Shown in pieces: positions 16,365 to 25,322 of a stretch of 64,000 nt of DNA (position 1 is its first letter; the number at the start of each line of letters is the position of its first letter). The notes under the pieces were generated by a model that searched no databases, had not been told where the DNA came from, and saw only the letters and a list, made by a program, of their open reading frames with translations. Where the stretch lies: the NCBI RefSeq assembly GCF_002572525.1, contig NZ_PDBS01000001.1, positions 2,914,001 to 2,978,000 on the forward strand, read 5' to 3'. The translations under genes and the position numbers were made by a program. This DNA comes from Natrinema sp. CBA1119. Lineage in GTDB: Archaea > Halobacteriota > Halobacteria > Halobacteriales > Natrialbaceae.

Positions 16365-19300
16365 CTCGACGGGGAAAGCCGGTGATCCAACTGAACGCGA
16401 GGGCCCGATCGTCCTTCGGAACGCACAACGACGGATTCGGAACGCATACTTTGACCATGATTCCGGGCTGTTCATCTTGGATTCGAACCCGGGAGTGGGG
16501 AAGACGGTGACAAAGACTGATATCGGGGCTGAGGAACTCTTGCGACGGTTTGTCAATGGTGATGAGACGCCTGAGCAATCGCTCTGCGTGATCTCGTTCA
16601 ATCGGGATGAAGCAGCTGCCTTTGTTCCCGACTTCACTGCACGACTTCGTGAACTCGTCGAACACGACATGACACCGGCTGCGGCGGCTGTCTCAGACGA
16701 TGAGCGACAGTATCTTGCTAACCGGGTCCGGCGCGCGCCGCATTTTGGAACAATCGATAGCGTGTTCCGGCAGATTCTGGGGGAGTTCGCGGCGACGGTC
16801 GGATTCGGTGAGATGCCGAGCGTTGGGAACGAGGGGCAACTTACCCGCCTGCACGGAGACTGTTACGAGGCGCTCGTGTCGAATCCGGCATATGCGGAGG
16901 CCGTCGACGTCGTTGACTCTGCGTACCCGCCGGGTGAGTACGACGATGGACTGAGTGCGTTGTTACGCCAGGCTCTCGAGCAGTGTCGGGCCCGTCGTCT
17001 GACGACGGCGGAGTTCACTGCGGAACTCCACGCGACGATTGAGGCAGTGTATGCGGAAGGGGAGACGACGTCGTTTGATGATATCGCTGCTGCGCTTGCC
17101 AGGTGTGTTGGGTCTCAAGCGGCGACAGAGGCTTGCAAGGCGCTTGATGAGACTGACCGTGAGCAGCTGGTTGCCGCCGACCAACAGCTGCAGGCGGCGT
17201 GGAGAGAGACGGTGACTGCGTTCGGGACGCTTCTGGACGCCTACCGGAACGCGTACGAGACACGGAGTCGGGAGCGCGGCGTCATTTCTCATACGGACTG
17301 TGCGTTCCTGGTCGCTGAGTTCCTCTCCGGGGCCCGCGGTACCGGTGACAGCGCAACTGCGAAACGGGAGCGGGTGCTGGCGCGATACCGGGAGCGCATC
17401 GAGAGTGTCATTATCGATGAGGCGCAGGATGTGTCTGAACTGCAACACGCGGCGCTTGCGCAACTCGTGGGTGAGGATTGCCGCGTGCTTGCAGTTGGAG
17501 ACCTTCAGCAAACGATCTACGAGTGGCGTGATGCACACCCGTCGCTTTTCAACCGCGCTGTCGAGGAGGGGCAGTATCTGGGTGTCGACTGGGAGACACA
17601 CGTGACTGAGACAGCAGCGACGACGTACCGGTGTACGCCTGACATCGCCGCTGCGATTAACGCGATTGCTGAACCGGCACTCACTGACCCAGACCGCGGG
17701 GGTATCGGCAACCTCGACGTCGCGTACACACCGCTTGACACTGCACGCGACGCGACCGCTGGGCCGAGCGTCCATGTCGCAGCGTTCACGACCGATGCAC
17801 GTCCTGGATCACCGGCCTATGTCGCCCCTGAGAGGGGGAAAGGGGAAGCCGGGATTTTGGCGACCTATATCGCTACTGGGCTTGCCGACGGCACGCTCAC
17901 CGATAGCGAGAGCGATGACCAGCCCGATGTGACTATCCTGTTCCGGTGGCGCACACACATGTCACGGTACGCTGATGCATTCGAGGCGGAAGGCCTCTCC
18001 GTTGCAAACGCCTCCAACTACCTCTTCGAATGCCCTGTTGTCAAGACTGTCCTCGACGTCGCTGAGTGGCTCGTCGATCCCGCCGATATGGACCGACTAC
18101 AGACACTCGTCACTGATACTCCACTCGGTCTCTCCACCCGTACAGATACCTGCAACACGGCTACCTGGAGTCTCGATGCGATCCGCGACGACACCGAGAC
18201 CGCCGACCAGCAACGGGATGTCCGTGACCGACTCGCCCACCTCCGAGAGAAGCGACCCGCATTCCGGGCGCAGTCGGCCGCTGCCAGTATCGCCGACATT
18301 ATCGAGATACTCGCTCTTCGTGCTGATCCGAACGACAACTTCACCGCCGTTGCTCCATCACAACGCATCGCCAACCTAGACGCACTCGTCCAGCTCATCA
18401 CCCGCTGGGAAGGCGACTCGATAGCCGATCTGAGCGACGTCATCGATGTGTTCACTCCAGTTCGGAACGAACCATATACTGGGCCAACACAACCGGTGAC
18501 CACCACCGATGAGCACGACGTCGTATTTAAGACGGTGCATCAGGCGAAAGGCGACGAAAGCGACGTTGTCGCACTCGCAGATCTTGGCTGGCCACTCCGC
18601 AAACTCGGTCCAACCAGCCAGCGCTTCGTCGCTACCGGGCCGATGCTTGGCCTCGCACCGCCAGTGAACGCCGCTGCACCGGACATCAACCCCCTCTCCG
18701 CGTTCACGCGTGGTCTCTATGACCCACGTACCGATGATCGCGTCGGCTCGACACCCTTTCCCATCGACGTCGGCCTTCGATGGGCAAGCGAACACTGGGC
18801 AGACACCGTCACCACCGATCACTCGAGCACGGGACTTGCCGGGCATGACCGCGTTCAAACAGCATCCCGGCGTACCCGCGCCGAGGCATTCCGGATCCTG
18901 TTCGTAGCCCTCTCCCGTGCCAAACAACATCTCGTTGTTCCGCTTCCCCGCGACATACCTGGCCCCGAACACCCACGGGATCGATGGCTCGAAACCATCC
19001 GTGACGGGCTGCAGTTCGACGGGACACCTGCTGCCGGCACGTACACCCTCGACGTCGAAGGTCCGAACGAGTCCACTCGGTGCATCGACGTCGCCGTCAA
19101 TGCTGTCGACACATCCGCAAGCCAGGCAACCCATGCCCACTCAGCCACGCCGACACCGTTCGTCGTATCAACACCGCCAGACAGAGACGACCTCGCAGCG
19201 CTCGTACCACGATTCCTCCAGCCCAGCACAATCCACCCGCTCCTAGAAGACCAGGATCGATATCTCCTTGATCATCTACAGGGCCGGCCACTTCACACGG

Positions 19301-19929
19301 ACACAGACGCTGTAGACGGCGAGTTACCACTCACCCTCACCGCGTTCGACACCGAAGACGTCGGGAAACTCTGCCACAGCGTCCTCACCCGCTGTGTCGA
19401 TCGGGGCATGTCGAAAACAGCCATCCGCACGCAGGGTGGCGATATCGAACAAATCATTGCAGAGGAACTCCACCGCCATGGGCCACCCGCGAACGAAGCT
19501 GAACGCGACGGTCTGATCGAGTTCCTCACCGAGTTCGTCCTCCCCAACTTCCTCGCCTCAGAGCTGTGGAGCCAGTTAGAACAAGCAGCCGAAATCTATG
19601 TCGAAAAGCGACTTCGCGGTCACGTCAGACGTGATGACGTCGAATTCGAAATCGAAGGGCAGGCAGACGTCGTGATGCAGAACCCGGACGGGTCATGGGT
19701 GATCACCGACATCAAAATCGCACTCACAGAGCTGACCACCGAGACACAACGCCGCTACCGAACACAAATATCATGGTACGCCTCACTCCTCGCCGCCGAA
19801 AACAGCGTGGAGGGACCAATCACCTGCGCCATTGAGACATTCGGCGCAGTCACCAACCGACGCGACTCACAGATACCGCTCCCAGCGGTGCAACAACGGC
19901 TAGACAAACTACTCAACGGAGGCATGTGA
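16357..19929 (+). CDS. AddA-like UvrD helicase with C-terminal RecB-type nuclease
   Basis: The 1190-aa protein has Walker A SNPGVGKT (43-50), DEAQD (about 354), a TYRCTPDI segment, VFKTVHQAKGDESDVV (motif V) and RILFVALSRAKQHLVV (motif VI). The C-terminal nuclease shows EGQADVVMQNPDGSWVITDI (about 1100-1120) then K and QISWYASLLAAE, the D...DxK...QxxxY signature of RecB-family PD-(D/E)XK enzymes. This is an AddA layout: a single processive helicase-nuclease that resects double-strand ends. It is the last gene of the coupled operon. Either DNA repair or destruction of invading DNA would fit. Confidence 0.82.
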   Translation: MTDSTGKAGDPTEREGPIVLRNAQRRIRNAYFDHDSGLFILDSNPGVGKTVTKTDIGAEELLRRFVNGDETPEQSLCVISFNRDEAAAFVPDFTARLRELVEHDMTPAAAAVSDDERQYLANRVRRAPHFGTIDSVFRQILGEFAATVGFGEMPSVGNEGQLTRLHGDCYEALVSNPAYAEAVDVVDSAYPPGEYDDGLSALLRQALEQCRARRLTTAEFTAELHATIEAVYAEGETTSFDDIAAALARCVGSQAATEACKALDETDREQLVAADQQLQAAWRETVTAFGTLLDAYRNAYETRSRERGVISHTDCAFLVAEFLSGARGTGDSATAKRERVLARYRERIESVIIDEAQDVSELQHAALAQLVGEDCRVLAVGDLQQTIYEWRDAHPSLFNRAVEEGQYLGVDWETHVTETAATTYRCTPDIAAAINAIAEPALTDPDRGGIGNLDVAYTPLDTARDATAGPSVHVAAFTTDARPGSPAYVAPERGKGEAGILATYIATGLADGTLTDSESDDQPDVTILFRWRTHMSRYADAFEAEGLSVANASNYLFECPVVKTVLDVAEWLVDPADMDRLQTLVTDTPLGLSTRTDTCNTATWSLDAIRDDTETADQQRDVRDRLAHLREKRPAFRAQSAAASIADIIEILALRADPNDNFTAVAPSQRIANLDALVQLITRWEGDSIADLSDVIDVFTPVRNEPYTGPTQPVTTTDEHDVVFKTVHQAKGDESDVVALADLGWPLRKLGPTSQRFVATGPMLGLAPPVNAAAPDINPLSAFTRGLYDPRTDDRVGSTPFPIDVGLRWASEHWADTVTTDHSSTGLAGHDRVQTASRRTRAEAFRILFVALSRAKQHLVVPLPRDIPGPEHPRDRWLETIRDGLQFDGTPAAGTYTLDVEGPNESTRCIDVAVNAVDTSASQATHAHSATPTPFVVSTPPDRDDLAALVPRFLQPSTIHPLLEDQDRYLLDHLQGRPLHTDTDAVDGELPLTLTAFDTEDVGKLCHSVLTRCVDRGMSKTAIRTQGGDIEQIIAEELHRHGPPANEAERDGLIEFLTEFVLPNFLASELWSQLEQAAEIYVEKRLRGHVRRDDVEFEIEGQADVVMQNPDGSWVITDIKIALTELTTETQRRYRTQISWYASLLAAENSVEGPITCAIETFGAVTNRRDSQIPLPAVQQRLDKLLNGGM

Positions 19930-19968
19930 AGACCTCGGCGGTGAGTTTATAGAGAGTCAAGGAGAAAG

Positions 19969-19991
19969 CCTCGCCCTTCAGGGCGGAGAGG
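19969..19991. repeat. solo IS200/IS605-type end hairpin
   Basis: CCTCGCCCTTCAGGGCGGAGAGG followed by GATGTAAGAC has the form of haloarchaeal tnpB-element ends, but no transposase gene adjoins it. It is probably a remnant or a non-autonomous end downstream of the helicase operon. Confidence 0.45.
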
Positions 19992-20083
19992 ATGTAAGAC
20001 GGCGGATTCGTGTTCACTATTGCTGTTTTGAATATTTGAACAAAGCCAAATTATTTGAGTAGGGCAATAGAAGAGCCAGTACG

Positions 20084-20623
20084 ATGATCGACTCGGCCCA
20101 GGGCTCGTGGACGGAGAGTATGAGCGGACGTAAGCGCGTCCGGCACGTCGTAGAACTGCTGGACGAGCCAACGCTGGTACAGGAAATCGCGGACCGTGCA
20201 GAGGTCTCGCGCGCAACGGCAGACGACGAACTCCAGCGCTTGGAGAGCGACGACTGGGTCACTGAAACGACCATTGACGGGACGAAGGCGTACGATCTAA
20301 ATCCTGTTCGGATGCTTTTCGACGAAGTGACGGACTTGATTGAAGAGCACTCACGCGACGAGTTAGAGAGCCAGCTCACGGAGTTGAAAGCTGAGCAGGA
20401 GGAACTCGCCGCGGAGTACAACGTCGATTCGCTCACGGAGTTCCGAGAGCAACTCGCTGTGGACGAGTTGTCGGCTGACGAGCTTCGGGAGCGTCGCAAT
20501 GTGATCACTACGTGGGAGGCGATCAACACGGAAATCGGGCTCGTAAAACACGCGCTCCAGCTGTATGGAGACGTCGTTGAACTCTCCTCACTCCAGACTG
20601 ACTCACGTTCGACGTTCGCCTAA
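20084..20623 (+). CDS. winged-helix protein of two-gene module, copy 1
   Basis: The 179-aa protein starts with a winged helix (LVQEIADRAEVSRATADDEL, then LESDDWVTETTIDGTKAYDL) and continues as a long charged coiled coil (ELESQLTELKAEQEELAAEY). The layout, a haloarchaeal winged helix plus coiled coil (DUF7342-like from memory), suits an antitoxin or regulator. The stop overlaps the next ATG by one base (TAATG). A paralogue pair sits at 22865-23937 beyond an insertion element. Confidence 0.7.
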   Translation: MIDSAQGSWTESMSGRKRVRHVVELLDEPTLVQEIADRAEVSRATADDELQRLESDDWVTETTIDGTKAYDLNPVRMLFDEVTDLIEEHSRDELESQLTELKAEQEELAAEYNVDSLTEFREQLAVDELSADELRERRNVITTWEAINTEIGLVKHALQLYGDVVELSSLQTDSRSTFA

Positions 20624-21132
20624 TGCCCGTATTTCTCGCTAATCGGGCGAATTTACAGAGTAAACGGCTCCATGATCGTATCCAGCAACGGCTTAGTGCC
20701 GAATTCAACAACGTTCGACGACGGCGTACTGAGCCGCACGAAACTGGCCTGTACCGTGTCGTTGGCGACGTGAATCCACGACAGTTCCTCGGCGATGACG
20801 AATATCCAGTGACAGTTGCTCGGGTCGAGATCGGGTTCCAGCTACGAACAAGTGACCAATACGAGCACTACTGGATCAACTGGATTGAGCCGGACCGAAG
20901 CCTTCTCGTCTGCTGGCACCAAGACGATACCCACGACGACCTCGGTCCAGTACATCTACAAATAAACGACGGCTCAACCGTCGTCGCTCACGAGCAAGCA
21001 CAATTCATCGACACGCATCCGCTTGACGTCATCGAGCAGAGGCTCAAATCGCTTCAAGACGCGATCCTCGCCGTCGAGTGGGAGAAGCAACGACCGATCG
21101 GATTTGACACGTCTACGACTCTTTTCGAGTAG
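20623..21132 (+). CDS. partner protein of two-gene module, copy 1 (possible TumE-like toxin)
   Basis: The 169-aa protein opens MPVFLANRANLQSKRLHDRI and has a beta-rich core: YEHYWINWIEPDRSLLVCWH, then QDDTHDDLGPVHLQI, then HPLDVIEQRLKSLQDAILAV. Spacing of Tyr, Asp/His and the final helix resembles the TumE (DUF6516) protein at 27047-27352, which reads YSFQYLGPADEEILRYDN and GRHHRHYRGE. This likeness is my own alignment by eye, so toxin function is inference. It is coupled to the winged-helix gene. Confidence 0.6.
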   Translation: MPVFLANRANLQSKRLHDRIQQRLSAEFNNVRRRRTEPHETGLYRVVGDVNPRQFLGDDEYPVTVARVEIGFQLRTSDQYEHYWINWIEPDRSLLVCWHQDDTHDDLGPVHLQINDGSTVVAHEQAQFIDTHPLDVIEQRLKSLQDAILAVEWEKQRPIGFDTSTTLFE

Positions 21133-21189
21133 CTGTCCATCCGCGATTGGACCTTTACCAGTCGTATTGCGACTTTGTTGGGTGACTGT

Positions 21190-21222
21190 TATACGACATC
21201 GAGGAGAATACCCGCGCCTTTA
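21190..21222. repeat. left half of an IS200/IS605 end, cut by insertion
   Basis: TACGACATCGAGGAGAATAC and the following CCGCGCCTTTA equal the segment at 27458-27490 almost base for base. The other hairpin arm (GGCGCGGGAGGATG) is found at 22614-22627, on the far side of the ISH3-type element, so that element landed in the hairpin loop. Confidence 0.65.
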
Positions 21223-22610
21223 CAGTAGTTGCTAATTCGATCAGGAAAGCCGCAAGGATTGAAGTCTCAGTCTCAACTCCGACTTCGTGAAACCGTGCTC
21301 AGTGCTGTCCAGAGAGTGGAACAGCTGCCGAAGCTTTTCGTCAGCCGTTGTTTTTCCAGTCTTGCCAGTACTGAACGGCGTACTGACTCGGGCTGCTCAG
21401 CCCGAATCAGTCGTCGAGACAACCGCTATCCGTACGGTATTTGCCCGAGAAACGCGCGAAACAGGGCGGTCGGGACGACTGGATCCGTCCCGACCGCCCG
21501 ACGTGGAGTCACGAGCAGATTCGTCAATACCCACAGATTGTACAACGCGACAGCAAACAGAAAGTAAAATAGTCGTACTGAGAACGTTGGTGACGACGTT
21601 CTCGGGAGAAACTCCGTAATCTTGCGATAGGACGTTTCGATCCCCCACCGACGGCGATATACTTCGGCCAGTGGTCGAGCAATCTCGACGTCAGTGCCGA
21701 CGTCGAGATCGCGGTTGGTAACCAGACAGAAGTGGTCGTCATCTCGTGTTCGGTGCGGAACGACGACGAGCCGGACTGTCGTCCGGCCCGTCGGCGGATT
21801 CGATCGAGCCATCTCGTACTCTGCGATGAACGTATCGCTGTCGTGGTCGTCAATGAATTGCTGTACCTTCCGTGTTTGCGGCGCACGCATCAGGAACTCA
21901 ACGTCGAGGTCTTCAAGCGCTAGAGCGAGGTGAACACGATAGAAGCCACGATCGAGGTAGAGCCGATTGATATCGACGTACTCGCGGACTTCTGAGACGA
22001 GTTGGCGGAGTGTATCCGCCAACTCGTCGGTATCGCTGCCTTCCAAGACAACCGATCCGAGCGTGAATTGGACACTCGGATCGACGATACAGACGGTAGC
22101 AAACTTGTACGCACGATCGGTACCTTGCGCAGGATTCGTTGTACAGACGTGAGGAGTCTCTTCGCCCCCGTAATAGAGCCAGTCGTGAACGTCAATTGCG
22201 ACATCTACTGGCCTGGTAAACACTCGGTTGCGAGCTACTTCCTCAAGGATCGCCTCGCGGACGCGGTCGACGATCAGTTCGACCGCGTCCGCGTCGAGTC
22301 CACGCAAATGATAGAGGAGTTCTCGTGCGAGCGGATTTCGAGCGGTTGCGTCAATGGCAATATCGTCGCCACGGGCGAGCTGATAGGCTTTCGCATCAGT
22401 ATTGGCGAACTCATTGTCGAATGCGATCCGAGCGAGGACTTGTTGGAAGTCCTCGCTCGGATAGGTGCCGTTCGCAGCGATCCCGAAGTCAAGTTCCGGA
22501 AACAGCAGTGATGAAGCTGCGCGAGTTACTTGCGTTGCCTCGGTTGTCTCGACCATATCGAGACAACGACCGCAATGATAATCGTCACCTGGTTACTTCA
22601 GCAACTACTG
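21223..22610. mobile_element. second ISH3-family element, 1388 bp
   Basis: Ends are CAGTAGTTGCT at 21223 and AGCAACTACTG ending at 22610, an inverted repeat that continues imperfectly. The flanks read TTTA and TTCA, a possible target duplication with one change. The length is exactly that of the element at 10882-12269, but the ends and the transposase differ, so they are relatives, not copies. Confidence 0.78.
21426..22556 (-). CDS. ISH3/IS4-group transposase
   Basis: The 376-aa protein has an RNase H-like DDE core: VDVAIDVHDWLYYGG (first Asp), DINRLYLDRGFYRVHLALAL (second Asp) and YRRRWGIETSYRKITEFLP (YREK-like Glu). The start ATG at 22556 lies just inside the element's right end. The frame is unbroken. 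Confidence 0.82.
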   Translation of the reverse strand: MVETTEATQVTRAASSLLFPELDFGIAANGTYPSEDFQQVLARIAFDNEFANTDAKAYQLARGDDIAIDATARNPLARELLYHLRGLDADAVELIVDRVREAILEEVARNRVFTRPVDVAIDVHDWLYYGGEETPHVCTTNPAQGTDRAYKFATVCIVDPSVQFTLGSVVLEGSDTDELADTLRQLVSEVREYVDINRLYLDRGFYRVHLALALEDLDVEFLMRAPQTRKVQQFIDDHDSDTFIAEYEMARSNPPTGRTTVRLVVVPHRTRDDDHFCLVTNRDLDVGTDVEIARPLAEVYRRRWGIETSYRKITEFLPRTSSPTFSVRLFYFLFAVALYNLWVLTNLLVTPRRAVGTDPVVPTALFRAFLGQIPYG

Positions 22611-22864
22611 TTCAGGCGCGGGAGGATGTCAATGGACAAGCTGTTTACGGAACCTCGCCACGTCATCGTCGGCCGCGACGCCGTCCTCGAGTTCAGCAAC
22701 GAGCGCCCTTCGATGTCTGCAAAGCGCGTTGTGGAAATAACAACCCCTTCCTCGGGGGCGAACGGCGTCATCCGTGAGAGAGTAGGGTGGGGTAGTTCAC
22801 CATCTCTCTCGTATATTTGTGATCCATCCAAAGAAATAATAGAGCAAGCCGCGTACTGGTGTAT
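22611..22864 (+). other. IS-end remnant and upstream region of module copy 2
   Basis: After the rest of the split hairpin, an open frame from 22631 (MDKLFTEPRHVIVGRDAVLE) runs for about 55 codons but matches nothing known and may be a gene scrap. AT-rich DNA with TATTTGTG (22814) about 50 bp before the winged-helix gene could be its promoter. Confidence 0.35.
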
Positions 22865-23422
22865 ATGACTGATCGTGGCCTCGGATCGTGGACCAATGAC
22901 CTCTCTGCTCGAGAGCGCGTCAGAGAAATCGCTACAACGCTCACCGAGCCTCGCTCCGTCGAGTGGGTACGCAAAGAAGCACAGGTGTCCTCGTGGCAGA
23001 CCGCGAAAGATGAGTTAGAGATGCTCGTCGAATTCAGGCAAGTACAGGCTATCGAAGGTGATGGTGGGAATCCGAAGTATGCGCCAAACTACCAGCTCCG
23101 ATACTTCAATGAGGTGACCGATCTGATCAACAACTACACCCGAGAGGATCTTCGGACAGAAATCGCATCTATTCAAGCTGAAATTGATGAGTGGAAGACG
23201 AAATTCGACATCGAATCGCGAGATGAGTTAGAATCGACGCTCACTGATGATGACCTGGACAGTGAGACCATCCGAGAGCGCAACCGTGTACTCCGACAGT
23301 GGGAGCGCTACGAGGACAATAAGCGTCTGCTCAAGCACGCACTAGAACTCTATGATGACGCCCGAGAACTCTACCCGGGACAGACCGATTCGTCTAACTC
23401 TTTGATTCCGCTCTCCCAGTAG
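22865..23422 (+). CDS. winged-helix protein of two-gene module, copy 2
   Basis: This 185-aa protein is a clear paralogue of 20084-20623: GSWTNDLSARERVREIATTL at the start, a winged helix around VSSWQTAKDELEMLVEF, and a coiled coil TREDLRTEIASIQAEIDEW. I use the ATG at 22865 in preference to the GTG two codons upstream. It lies 8 bp before its partner gene. Identity to copy 1 is moderate, so the duplication is old. Confidence 0.7.
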   Translation: MTDRGLGSWTNDLSARERVREIATTLTEPRSVEWVRKEAQVSSWQTAKDELEMLVEFRQVQAIEGDGGNPKYAPNYQLRYFNEVTDLINNYTREDLRTEIASIQAEIDEWKTKFDIESRDELESTLTDDDLDSETIRERNRVLRQWERYEDNKRLLKHALELYDDARELYPGQTDSSNSLIPLSQ

Positions 23423-23430
23423 GCCTCACG

Positions 23431-23937
23431 ATGATTTTTCTCGCAAATCGGTCGAACCTCGATAAACGGACACTCCTTTCTCGGCTCCACAATCGGTTGC
23501 AGACACAGGTACCTGCAGAGGATTCCCCGATCGAGCAAGTCTGGTATCACACGTCAGCGGGGAACAAAGTCGGCGTCCGGTCCACAGTTATCCCGTCGAA
23601 ATTCCTTGATATGCCATACCCGATTGATGAAGCGGAACTCCACATTTCGTTTGACTTTCCGCAGAGCCACGCGTACGATTTCTACTCGGTTCAATGGGTC
23701 GAGTCCAACCGAGATCTCATGATTGGGTGGCATCAAGATGAAACGCACATGGATCTTGGTGAGTGCCACTTCCAAATCGATTCTCAAGGCGAAACCGTAC
23801 AGCGAGAACAAGCAACGTTTCTTGATGTGCATCCATTAAACGTGTTTGACCAGCGAATCGCTGATCTTGTGGACGTACTTGATACGATCATATGGACCGA
23901 TAAAGTCCCGTCCCTCCCTAAGACGGCAGTCCGTTGA
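23431..23937 (+). CDS. partner protein of two-gene module, copy 2 (possible TumE-like toxin)
   Basis: The 168-aa protein starts MIFLANRSNLDKRTLLSRLH, then YDFYSVQWVESNRDLMIGWH, QDETHMDLGECHFQIDSQGE and HPLNVFDQRIADLVDVLD. All conserved blocks of copy 1 are present in the same order, with WHQD-TH-DLG-H fixed in both. The conserved His and Asp residues are candidates for a catalytic or metal site. The pairing with a winged-helix gene is kept in both copies. Confidence 0.62.
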   Translation: MIFLANRSNLDKRTLLSRLHNRLQTQVPAEDSPIEQVWYHTSAGNKVGVRSTVIPSKFLDMPYPIDEAELHISFDFPQSHAYDFYSVQWVESNRDLMIGWHQDETHMDLGECHFQIDSQGETVQREQATFLDVHPLNVFDQRIADLVDVLDTIIWTDKVPSLPKTAVR

Positions 23938-23957
23938 TTCCAGAACTCGTATACCAA

Positions 23958-24275
23958 CTACAGTTGCGAATCTGGGGTCCACGGCCACATCATCCAGAGG
24001 TCAACGAACTCCTGCGGAATACACTGATCACACCATAGTGTGTTGACGCAGCCATGATCGCTGTAGTAGGCGATCTCGTGCTTAACTTGTTTTGTATACC
24101 AGGTAGCTTGGTCCCCGCCGCACCTGGCACAGATCATGTTTTCGCGGTCCCAGCCTACAAGGGCTTTCTGCTGATCAATTAACTCAGATTCCAGGTCGAG
24201 ATGATAGATCTCTTCCTCAAGATTTTCCACGCGGGCGGTTTGCTCGGTTTCATCACGGTCGTTCTTATGTGGCAT
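23958..24275 (-). CDS. small zinc-binding protein (105 aa), unknown
   Basis: The protein has a coiled N-terminus (ENLEEEIYHLDLESELIDQQ) and two cysteine pairs (MICARCGG and LWCDQC) spaced by a YTKQVKHEIAYYSDHGCVN segment, consistent with one zinc-binding site. I do not recognise the family. It converges on module copy 2, with 20 bp between the stops. Confidence 0.55.
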   Translation of the reverse strand: MPHKNDRDETEQTARVENLEEEIYHLDLESELIDQQKALVGWDRENMICARCGGDQATWYTKQVKHEIAYYSDHGCVNTLWCDQCIPQEFVDLWMMWPWTPDSQL

Positions 24276-24558
24276 GTTGTGAATTATGACCGGTCACGTA
24301 TAAGCATATGCCACAGTCGGGAAGGCCTTCGGCCTTTCGTCATCACGAAAGAGCAAAAACTCTCTCAGACGACTGCGAGGATCCGCATGGACTAGTCGGA
24401 CATCCCCACGCTACCATCGTCCTGATAGTCTCGGGGCGGTAGTGTAGGTCACACTCTGGGCATCCACGGTGCCTAATACCCCTACCGATCCCATAGAACA
24501 GAGAAAACAATGAAATCTTTAGAATGCGCTGAGGAAGCCTGGCTGTGGACGAAAGGGG
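24276..24558. other. intergenic region with a compact hairpin
   Basis: The palindrome AAGGCCTTCGGCCTT at about 24322-24336, followed by a second short hairpin (TTTCGTCATCACGAAA), lies upstream of the 105-aa gene. I see no gene here. It may be a terminator or an RNA structure. Confidence 0.4.
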
Positions 24559-24873
24559 TCATGCGTCAGTAGAGGATGCTCCGTTAAGATACTCAATTGT
24601 ATTCTCTAACTGCTGGACTTTCTTTTCTGCTTCTTTGTGCTTCTCTCGTACGCGCTCGCAATGGCGAGCAACTGTCGTAACTCGAACGCCGTATTCTCTT
24701 GCTATGTGTGCGTTCTTTTGATCGAATACGATTGCGAGTTCCCACATGGCGATTTGACGTTTCGTCAGGGTGGTCTCTTCCGCTAATTCTTCCCACTTCT
24801 CTTCGTTCGCTTCTCGAAGTATGGCGACAGCATTGTCCTTCCTAGCCGCAATGTTCTGCGAATCATATTCCAT
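24559..24873 (-). CDS. small HTH protein (104 aa)
   Basis: The protein contains a sigma-like helix-turn-helix: ETTLTKRQIAMWELAIVFDQ followed by NAHIAREYGVRVTTVARHCE, then a coiled coil (EKHKEAEKKVQQLENTIEYL). This arrangement is common in small haloarchaeal plasmid and virus regulators. Its target is unknown. Confidence 0.6.
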   Translation of the reverse strand: MEYDSQNIAARKDNAVAILREANEEKWEELAEETTLTKRQIAMWELAIVFDQKNAHIAREYGVRVTTVARHCERVREKHKEAEKKVQQLENTIEYLNGASSTDA

Positions 24874-25322
24874 ACGGGATGATTGTTTTCCGAATACATA
24901 ACAGTTCGCTATTGATTGGGTTCATACTAACACAATTACCTTGGGTTTTCGCTTAAAAGGGAGGGGTTCAAACCCTCGTTCAAGATGAAGTATAGTTCAC
25001 GAAAACGCGGGTATCCGAGACTAGTCCAACGAAGATTGGGAAAACCGAATCGATCGAATTTGATCTGTTTCGATGAAGAAAGATACAAAAAGAGAGGGGG
25101 TATCTGCACCTCTACACTAGAACAAGCGACTCAGCGCCTCTACGCTGCGGTTAAAATCCCGATCTGTGCGGTTCGGTTCTCTTTCTTCGGTGAACTGCAT
25201 TCTTCTTCTTTCTTCAAAGAACCAGTTCGATTCGTTACGTCCAACTCGGTTCGAGAAGAAACAGCAAAGAATCGGCTTGGTTCTCAACCAACTCACTTAA
25301 TTTCGTCAAGGAGGCGATCATC
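24874..25322 (+). other. AT-rich segment with GGTTC/GAACC motifs, possible replication origin
   Basis: About 450 bp without a convincing gene. It has GAGGGGTTCAAACCCTC (24961-24977), a palindrome, and a cluster of GGTTC or GAACC between 25160 and 25290 (CGGTTCGGTTCTC, GGTGAAC, AAAGAACCAGTTC, CTCGGTTCGAG, TTGGTTCTC). The cluster is directly upstream of a plasmid-type protein gene, as iterons are upstream of rep genes. This is inference only. Confidence 0.35.

Noticed and set aside
13918-19330. Many long minus-strand frames opposite the AddAB-like operon
   Set aside because: They are shadows caused by GC-rich third positions; the plus-strand proteins have the helicase and nuclease motifs.
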